A stretch of DNA of 5,572 nucleotides, taken from assembly GCA_025458985.1 (NCBI GenBank), contig JALORM010000141.1, forward strand, positions 1 through 5,572, read 5' to 3'. Each line of letters begins with the position of its first letter. The stretch's first letter is position 1. The notes under the pieces are model-generated. The model was not told where the DNA came from, did no database searches, and saw nothing but the letters and a program-made list of their open reading frames with translations. Shown piece after piece: positions 1 through 4,088 of this stretch. The stretch is from Paracoccaceae bacterium (GTDB taxonomy: Bacteria > Pseudomonadota > Alphaproteobacteria > Rhodobacterales > Rhodobacteraceae). A program made the translations under genes and the position numbers.

Positions 1-671
1 ATCGGGGCCAGCACGTCATAGGCCTGCAACCCCGCCTCGGCGACCAGGTCGATCTGGCCGGCGGCGATCAGGGCGTAGGCGTAGCAGTCGGTCCCGTAGC
101 GGGTCAGCCGGGCGTGGCCCGACAGGCGGCGGAAGGCACGGCCTTCCGCGTCGGTGCCGACCTCGGGGAAAGTGGTGAAGACGATCGCCTCGGACAGCGG
201 CCGGGCGGGCCGCGCCTTCAGAGGCCGGCGGCCGAGCGGGCCGTCGACCCAGGCCTGCCCGAAACCGCCGAGGAACCGCTCGCCGATATAGGGCTGGTCG
301 ATCACGCCCAGAAGTGCGCCCGCGGCCGACCGGAGCCCGACCAGCACGCCCCAGGTGGGCGTGCCGGACAGGAAGCCCCGGGTGCCGTCGATGGGGTCGA
401 GCACCCAGGTCAGGCCGGTGGTGCCGGTGGCCTTTCCGAACTCTTCGCCGTGAATGGCATCATCCGGGCGGCGGCGGGCCAGAACCTCGCGCATCGCCTC
501 TTCCGCGGCGCGGTCGGCGGCGGTGACGGGATCGAAGCGCGCCGTCTCCTTGCTGTCGGCGAACAGCCCTTCGGCGCGGAAGTATGGCAGGATCGCGGCC
601 CGCGCGGCGTCGGCAAGGGCTTCGGCCACCGCCAGAAGCTCCCGCCGGTCGGTCGGATCGAGGTGGATCAT
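1..671 (-). CDS. hisN: Histidinol-phosphatase / inositol monophosphatase family protein, 3' end outside window
   Basis: The visible 223 residues are the N-terminal and central parts of an inositol-monophosphatase-fold phosphatase; the gene continues past the left edge. Motifs seen are GEEFG (residues 75-79), DPIDGTRGF (92-100) and AYDVLAP (217-223). By family knowledge the acidic residues E76, D92, D95 and D219 bind the catalytic Mg2+ ions. The segments PTWGVLVGL, IDQPYIGERF and FTTFPEVGT, and the tyrosine-rich YGTDCYAYAL, fit the HisN-type histidinol-phosphatases of alphaproteobacteria, which convert L-histidinol phosphate to L-histidinol in the cytoplasm, better than true inositol phosphatases. 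The ATG at 669-671 leaves a normal short N-terminus; no clear Shine-Dalgarno is visible and no other start lies close by. It begins 58 bp after the stop of the XRE regulator on the same strand, so co-transcription is likely. The fold assignment is very secure; the exact substrate is inferred. Confidence 0.9.
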   Translation of the reverse strand, partial: MIHLDPTDRRELLAVAEALADAARAAILPYFRAEGLFADSKETARFDPVTAADRAAEEAMREVLARRRPDDAIHGEEFGKATGTTGLTWVLDPIDGTRGFLSGTPTWGVLVGLRSAAGALLGVIDQPYIGERFLGGFGQAWVDGPLGRRPLKARPARPLSEAIVFTTFPEVGTDAEGRAFRRLSGHARLTRYGTDCYAYALIAAGQIDLVAEAGLQAYDVLAP

Positions 672-729
672 CTCGCGTACGGCCCCGGGCGCGGAGGCGA
701 TGTCCCCCGCACCCCACCGATTAGCGCTT

Positions 730-1092
730 TCAGGCGGCGTCGCTCAAGACCCGCGCCAGGTCGAACAGGCGGCGCCGCTGCTGTTCGGGGATAGCGTAGT
801 ACGAGCGCACCAGTTCCAGCGCCTCCTTGTCGGCAAGCAGGTCGCCCGGAAGGCTGGTCTCGGCCTTGGCAGACTGGTCCAGCCCTTCGAAGAAGTAGCT
901 GACCGGCACGCCAAGGGCATGGCCGATGTCCCACAACCGCGAGGCGCTGATGCGGTTCGCGCCGGTCTCGTACTTCTGGATCTGCTGGAACTTGATGCCG
1001 ACGCTCTCGGCAAGCTGCTGCTGCGTCATCCCCGCGAGCCAGCGGCGATGGCGCACTCGCTTGCCTACGTGAACGTCAACCGGATGTGGCAT
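730..1092 (-). CDS. XRE-family helix-turn-helix transcriptional regulator
   Basis: This is a 120-residue DNA-binding protein. Residues 9-70 form a Cro/C1-type domain, with the helix-turn-helix at about residues 22-44 (MTQQQLAESVGI then FQQIQKYETG) and the usual tail SRLWDIGHALGVPVSYFFEG. Residues 71-120 are a charged helical tail ending LFDLARVLSDAA, possibly for dimerisation. Compact XRE regulators with this HVGKRVRHRRW opening are common in Rhodobacterales and Rhizobiales, but I do not know a specific target. The ATG at 1090-1092 was chosen because AGGAG (1106-1102 on this strand) lies 9 nt upstream; the frame stays open to a GTG at 1215 but that extension has no family character. It is probably the first gene of a unit with hisN and is divergent from the quinone oxidoreductase. 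The repeats in the shared intergenic region would suit autoregulation (inference). Confidence 0.92.
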   Translation of the reverse strand: MPHPVDVHVGKRVRHRRWLAGMTQQQLAESVGIKFQQIQKYETGANRISASRLWDIGHALGVPVSYFFEGLDQSAKAETSLPGDLLADKEALELVRSYYAIPEQQRRRLFDLARVLSDAA

Positions 1093-1111
1093 GTCTTTCG
1101 TCTCCTGAACG

Positions 1112-1223
1112 CGTGAAACCGAGGGCGCAGGTATCAAACAACCCAGTTCCCGCAGGCCCGCAAAGCCCTGCGAACTGGTCCTTTCCCGCTTCGGGTCGCT
1201 GCAGATTTGATACACGTTTCACG
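1112..1223. repeat. Nested inverted repeats in the divergent intergenic region
   Basis: Two perfect 8-bp inverted repeats are nested. The outer pair is CGTGAAAC (1112-1119) with GTTTCACG (1216-1223). The inner pair is GTATCAAA (1131-1138) with TTTGATAC (1206-1213). The two right-hand boxes are only 2 bp apart, the left-hand boxes 11 bp. All four resemble one another loosely (TTT, then G or C, then AC or ATAC when read in one orientation). They could be operator half-sites for the adjacent XRE regulator, which is inference; the repeats themselves are read directly. Confidence 0.5.
1143..1178. other. Strong hairpin/cruciform in the leader region of the XRE gene
   Basis: The left arm CCAGTT-CC-CGCAGG (1143-1156) pairs with CCTGCG-AACTGG (1167-1178) to give 12 base pairs with a 2-nt bulge on the left arm and a 10-nt loop. 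It lies inside the nested inverted repeats. If the regulator gene is transcribed from the candidate promoter near 1207-1234, this would be a structured part of its 5' untranslated region. On the minus strand it is followed by GGTTGTTTG, a poor T-tract, so a simple terminator is not convincing. Confidence 0.5.
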
Positions 1224-1234
1224 GGAAAAGGCAA
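1207..1234 (-). promoter_or_regulatory. Candidate promoter for the XRE regulator gene
   Basis: On the minus strand TTGCCT (1234-1229) and TATCAA (1212-1207) are separated by 16 bp, an acceptable match to a housekeeping -35/-10 pair. The -10 box lies inside the inner repeat TTTGATAC and the spacer holds the outer repeat, so a protein bound there would block it. The leader to the ATG at 1092 would be about 110 nt. This is pattern matching only. Confidence 0.3.
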
Positions 1235-1284
1235 ATCCATACGAGCGCGTTACGGACCAAGGTGACGTTATGGTGAAGGCAATC

Positions 1285-1313
1285 TTGAGGCGCGGGACGG
1301 GCCGGAATAGGGT
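1285..1313 (+). promoter_or_regulatory. Candidate promoter for the quinone oxidoreductase gene
   Basis: TTGAGG (1285-1290) and TAGGGT (1308-1313) are 17 bp apart. The -10 box keeps the first T, the A and the last T. Transcription would begin near 1320, leaving a short leader with GGAGGG at 1334-1339 before the GTG start. Prediction by eye only. Confidence 0.33.
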
Positions 1314-1345
1314 GTTTTGTCAGTCGCTTGGGCGGAGGGAATCGG

Positions 1346-2305
1346 GTGCGGGGCTTCGGAGTTTCGGCGTGGGGCGCAGCCCCGGGGCCTCTGGATCTGC
1401 CTTCGCGGCAGCCGGGGCCGGGCGAAATTTCCGTGGCAATTGAAGCCTGTGGCCTGAACTTCGCCGACCTTCTCATGGCCGAGGGGACCTACCAGGAGAA
1501 GCCCGAGCCCCCCTTCGCCCTGGGGATGGAAGTGGCCGGTCGCGTGACCGGTGTGGGAGAGGGGGTGCAGGGCCTCGCAACCGGAGCGCAAGTTGCCGTT
1601 TTCGCAGGTTCGGGAGGGCTCGCGGAAACGGGCTGTTTCGCCGCAAACCGTGCCGTGGTGCTGCCCGAAGGCATGCCCGCAGCCCATGCGGCGGCCTTCC
1701 AGGTGGCTTACGGGACGAGTCACCTCGCCCTTTCGCACCGTGCGCGACTCAGGCAGGGCGAGACGCTTCTGGTGCTTGGGGCGGCCGGCGGCGTCGGTCT
1801 GACGGCGGTCGAGGTCGGCAAGCTGATGGGCGCGCGGGTGATCGCGGTCGCGCGCGGGGCCGAGCGCCTGGGCGTCGCGGCGGCGGCAGGCGCGGACCAC
1901 CTGATCGACAGCGAGACCGCCGACCTCAGGGCCGAACTGAAGGCGCTGGGCGGGGCGGACGTCGTCTACGACCCGGTGGGCGGGCCCGCCTTCGAGGCCG
2001 CCTTCCGCACCGCACGGCCCGAGGCGCGCATCCTGCCGATCGGCTTCGCGTCGGGTGAGGTGCCGCAGATCAAGGCCAACCATCTGCTGGTGAAGAACCT
2101 CGACGTGATGGGCTTCTACTGGGGCGGATACCTTGCATTCCGGCCCGACCTCGTGGCCGACAGCCTGAGGACGCTTCTGAGCTGGTATGCCGAGGGCCGC
2201 ATCCGTCCGCACGTGGGCGCGACCCTGCCGCTCGACCGGGCGGGCGAGGGGCTGGAGCTTCTGCGCGCGCGGAAGGTCACGGGCAAGGTGGTCATCACGA
2301 TCTGA
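1346..2305 (+). CDS. NADPH:quinone oxidoreductase family protein (zinc-free MDR superfamily)
   Basis: This 319-residue protein has the full length of a cytosolic quinone oxidoreductase that uses NAD(P)H to reduce quinones or other activated double bonds. The N-terminal GroES-like domain (about residues 1-125) includes ACGLNFADLL (34-43) and the family-typical LGMEVAGRV (59-67). The Rossmann domain (about 126-260) contains LLVLGAAGGVG (141-151), the nucleotide-binding glycine loop, and VVYDPVGGPAF (206-216). The C-terminus GKVVITI is typical. No structural zinc cysteine cluster is present. The GTG start at 1346 is chosen because GGAGGG (1334-1339) lies 6 nt upstream and the protein then opens MRGFGVSAWG, like its relatives; an in-frame TTG at 1328 would add six residues but overlap that ribosome site. 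It is divergent from the XRE regulator and may be under its control. The physiological substrate cannot be read from sequence. Confidence 0.93.
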   Translation: MRGFGVSAWGAAPGPLDLPSRQPGPGEISVAIEACGLNFADLLMAEGTYQEKPEPPFALGMEVAGRVTGVGEGVQGLATGAQVAVFAGSGGLAETGCFAANRAVVLPEGMPAAHAAAFQVAYGTSHLALSHRARLRQGETLLVLGAAGGVGLTAVEVGKLMGARVIAVARGAERLGVAAAAGADHLIDSETADLRAELKALGGADVVYDPVGGPAFEAAFRTARPEARILPIGFASGEVPQIKANHLLVKNLDVMGFYWGGYLAFRPDLVADSLRTLLSWYAEGRIRPHVGATLPLDRAGEGLELLRARKVTGKVVITI

Positions 2306-2374
2306 GCAGCGGGCCGAGGCGGGCCGCCGTCGCAGGGTCCGCGCCGGGTCCGGCGGATTTCGTGCCGGGGGCGG

Positions 2375-2402
2375 TTGACTCGGACGGCGCCGCGGGTAAA
2401 AG
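2375..2402 (+). promoter_or_regulatory. Candidate sigma-70-type promoter for rpmG
   Basis: TTGACT (2375-2380) matches five of six bases of the -35 consensus, and TAAAAG (2397-2402) follows after 16 bp. It lies about 60 bp upstream of the rpmG start, in the 155-bp gap after the oxidoreductase, and is the most convincing promoter in the window. Confidence 0.5.
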
Positions 2403-2460
2403 GCGGGCTTCGGGATTTCCGGGGGTGCGCCTGCGCACCGCCGCTTGCGGAGACGAGACA

Positions 2461-2628
2461 ATGGCCAAGCCGACCACGATCAAGATCCGGCTGAATTCCT
2501 CGGCGGGCACCGGGCACTTCTACGTGACCAAGAAGAACGCCCGGACGATGACCGAGAAGTTCACCATCAAGAAGTACGACCCCGTCGCCCGGCAGCACGT
2601 GGAGTACAAGGAAGGCAAGATCAAGTAA
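2461..2628 (+). CDS. rpmG: 50S ribosomal protein L33
   Basis: This is a 55-residue basic protein that begins MAKPTTIKIRLNSSAGTGHF and continues FYVTKKNARTMTEKFTIKKYDP, ending EYKEGKIK. Length and sequence match bacterial L33, a small protein of the large ribosomal subunit near the exit-tRNA site. There are no cysteines, so it is the zinc-independent (C-minus) type; the zinc-binding type carries two CxxC pairs. The ATG is preceded by GGAGA (2449-2453) at 7 nt spacing. It appears to be a single-gene unit: a promoter candidate lies at 2375-2402 and a strong intrinsic terminator starts 25 bp after the stop codon. Many other bacteria have rpmG beside rpmB, but that neighbour is not here. Confidence 0.97.
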   Translation: MAKPTTIKIRLNSSAGTGHFYVTKKNARTMTEKFTIKKYDPVARQHVEYKEGKIK

Positions 2629-2653
2629 CCCGGCGCTGCCCGGATCCGGCCGC

Positions 2654-2680
2654 GGCCGCGCCCCCCGGGCGCGGCCTTTT
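2654..2680 (+). terminator. Intrinsic terminator after rpmG
   Basis: GGCCGCGCC (2654-2662) pairs perfectly with GGCGCGGCC (2668-2676) around a 5-nt loop and is followed directly by TTTT (2677-2680). This is a textbook rho-independent terminator located 25 bp after the rpmG stop. It separates rpmG from the acetyltransferase gene. Confidence 0.85.
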
Positions 2681-2694
2681 GCGTTCCGGAAGGT

Positions 2695-2722
2695 CTTGCC
2701 TTCGGCGCCGCCGGGCTAGGTT
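2695..2722 (+). promoter_or_regulatory. Candidate promoter immediately before the GNAT gene
   Basis: CTTGCC (2695-2700) resembles the CTTGAC -35 element common in alphaproteobacteria. TAGGTT (2717-2722) is a possible -10 box, 16 bp further on. Only 7 nt separate the -10 box from the ATG at 2730, so transcription would start at or next to the start codon. The spacing and the GC-rich -10 keep this tentative. Confidence 0.35.
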
Positions 2723-2729
2723 CCCTGCC

Positions 2730-3224
2730 ATGGCCGGCACCGTCCTCACCTTGCGAACCGCGACCGTAGCCGACATCGGCGCGGTCGACTCCCTTCTGGC
2801 GCGCAGCTATCCGCGGCTTCTCAAGGCCGACTATCCGCCTTCGGTGATGGTGACCGCCGTCCCGCTCATTTCCCGCGCGCGGCCGGATCTCGTCGCTTCG
2901 GGCCGATACTACCTGGCCGAGGACGCCGACGGCCGCCTTCTTGGCGCCGGCGGATGGAGCATCCGCGGCGGGCTCCGGGGCGTGGCCGAGGTGCGCCATC
3001 TTGCCACCGACCCCGGCGCCCTGCGGAAGGGCATCGCGCGCCGGATCGTCGGCAGCGTCCTCGACGCGGCCCGGGACGCCGGACTGGTGCGGATCGGCTG
3101 CCTTTCCAGCCGCACCGCCGTCCCGTTCTACGAGGCGATGGGGTTCCGCGCGGCGGGGTCGGCCGAGGTGACGCTGGCGGCCGGGATCGTCTTCCCGGCC
3201 GTCCGCATGTTCCGCATGCTCTGA
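2730..3224 (+). CDS. GNAT family N-acetyltransferase
   Basis: This 164-residue protein fits a single Gcn5-related acetyltransferase domain, which moves an acetyl group from acetyl-CoA to an amine. The opening LTLRTATVADIGAVDSLLARSYP (6-28) is the usual first strand and helix. EVRHLATDPGALRKGIARRI (87-106) is motif A, with the strand, the acetyl-CoA pyrophosphate loop and the following helix. PFYEAMGFR (132-140) is the family-typical motif B end. In the loop, the position normally held by Gln or Arg (Q/RxxGxG/A) is Leu98, although Arg99 and Lys100 follow. The ATG at 2730 is the natural family start; no good Shine-Dalgarno precedes it (only AGG at 2718-2720, inside a -10-like box). The acceptor substrate is unknown. 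It converges with the SIMPL-domain gene and is insulated from rpmG by a terminator. Confidence 0.88.
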   Translation: MAGTVLTLRTATVADIGAVDSLLARSYPRLLKADYPPSVMVTAVPLISRARPDLVASGRYYLAEDADGRLLGAGGWSIRGGLRGVAEVRHLATDPGALRKGIARRIVGSVLDAARDAGLVRIGCLSSRTAVPFYEAMGFRAAGSAEVTLAAGIVFPAVRMFRML

Positions 3225-3227
3225 AGT

Positions 3228-3239
3228 GGCGCCGGCGCC
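3228..3239. repeat. Perfect 12-bp GC palindrome between convergent genes
   Basis: The sequence GGCGCCGGCGCC reads the same on both strands and fills most of the 18-bp gap between the stop codons of the acetyltransferase (3224) and the SIMPL protein (3243). It might help end both transcripts, but it lacks a loop and T-tracts, so it is listed only as a palindrome. Confidence 0.4.
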
Positions 3240-3242
3240 GGT

Positions 3243-3938
3243 CTACTCGCCGATCTGCCAGACGACCGTGACCCTCTCGATCAGGGTCAGTTCGCCCGGT
3301 GCCACCGGCACGGCATCGGCCGCCATCGAGGCCTCCATCCGGAACATCGGCTGCGGCGGCATCTCGGCGCCGGCCTCGGCGATCGACAGGATCGGTCCCA
3401 GCGCCACCCCCGCGGCCGCGGCCACCAGTTCGGCCTTGCGCCGCGCATCGGCCACCGCCGCGGCCCGCGCGGCATCGGTGGCGGGCACCGGATCCTGAAG
3501 CCCGAACTGCAGACCGTTGAAGGTGTTGGCCCCGGCGTCGAGCACGCCGTCGAGCACCCCGCCCAGCGCATCGAGCGCCCGCACCCGCACGGTCACCGTG
3601 TTCGAGGCAGAGAAGCCGGTGATCTCCGGACCCGAGATGCTCGACGAGCTGTGGTTCCATACAGGATTCAACTGCAGTGCCGAGGTCTGCACGTCGCGCT
3701 CCTCGATGCCCGCCGAGGACAGGCTCGCCAGCAGTGCTGCGACCGAGGCCGAGGCGGCATCCATCGCGGCGCGCGCTGTGTCGGCTTCGGAGACGACGCC
3801 AAGGCTGATCGTGGCCATGTCGGGTGCCGCGGGCGCACGGCCCTCGCCGGTCATGGTGATCGTCGCCCGGTCTTCGGCTGCGACCGCAGCGGCCGAGGCA
3901 AGCAGGAGGGACATGGTCAGGGGAACGAGGACGCGCAT
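3243..3938 (-). CDS. Secreted SIMPL-domain (DUF541) protein
   Basis: This is a 231-residue exported protein. Residues 1-21 form a Sec signal peptide (MRVLV, a hydrophobic run, then AAAVAA before E22). The rest is one SIMPL domain: ITMTGEGRAPAAPDMATISLGV (27-48), DVQTSALQLNPVW (82-94), ITGFSASNTVTVRVRALDALGGVLD (106-130), GANTFNGLQFGLQDP (136-150) and ADARRKAELVAAAAGVALGPILSI (163-186). Family relatives include E. coli YggE, linked to oxidative-stress tolerance, and Brucella BP26/Omp28, a periplasmic antigen that forms ring-like oligomers; the biochemical role is poorly known. It should act in the periplasm or at the outer membrane. The ATG at 3936-3938 is chosen for GGAG (3949-3946) 7 nt upstream and because it puts the signal peptide at the N-terminus; an in-frame ATG at 3992 would bury it. 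It is divergent from the large gene at 4089, across a 150-bp gap with no convincing promoter boxes. Confidence 0.93.
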   Translation of the reverse strand: MRVLVPLTMSLLLASAAAVAAEDRATITMTGEGRAPAAPDMATISLGVVSEADTARAAMDAASASVAALLASLSSAGIEERDVQTSALQLNPVWNHSSSSISGPEITGFSASNTVTVRVRALDALGGVLDGVLDAGANTFNGLQFGLQDPVPATDAARAAAVADARRKAELVAAAAGVALGPILSIAEAGAEMPPQPMFRMEASMAADAVPVAPGELTLIERVTVVWQIGE

Positions 3939-4088
3939 GGGGTTTCTCCGTTTGCGTGTGGTGTCGCGCGGTAGGACGCCGACGGCAACCATTTCCTTGG
4001 GCCTTTTCCTTTTCTCTGGCGGTTTCCTGCTGTAACAGTCGGGAATGCAGGTGCGGTCGCAAGGCTGCCGAAGTCCTCAAGAAGGCCG

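Noticed and set aside
114..794. 226-codon open frame on the plus strand opposite hisN
   Set aside because: The opposite strand carries a clear phosphatase with catalytic motifs, so this frame is a shadow.
730..1215. Longer XRE protein starting at GTG 1215
   Set aside because: The extra 41 residues would cross the hairpin and repeats and have no family character, while the ATG at 1092 has AGGAG at 9 nt.
1207..1443. Small 78-codon open frame on the plus strand in the intergenic region, with an internal ATG at 1270
   Set aside because: It runs out of frame into the oxidoreductase gene, has no domain, and its start lies in the repeat and promoter region; a leader peptide cannot be excluded but has no support.
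1268..2461. 397-codon open frame on the minus strand opposite the oxidoreductase
   Set aside because: Antisense shadow of a clear, full-length quinone oxidoreductase; the product is rich in Arg, Pro and His with no domain.
3939..3992. N-terminal extension of the SIMPL protein from ATG 3992
   Set aside because: It would put 18 mostly polar and basic residues before the signal peptide, and the downstream ATG has a well-placed GGAG.
4010..4038. Possible plus-strand promoter with TAACAG at 4033-4038
   Set aside because: No acceptable -35 box at 16-18 bp; the pyrimidine-rich stretch upstream makes chance matches likely.
2866..4080. 404-codon open frame on the minus strand across the SIMPL and acetyltransferase genes
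   Set aside because: It overlaps the real SIMPL gene in another frame and runs antisense into the acetyltransferase; the product is Arg/Gly-rich and not protein-like.
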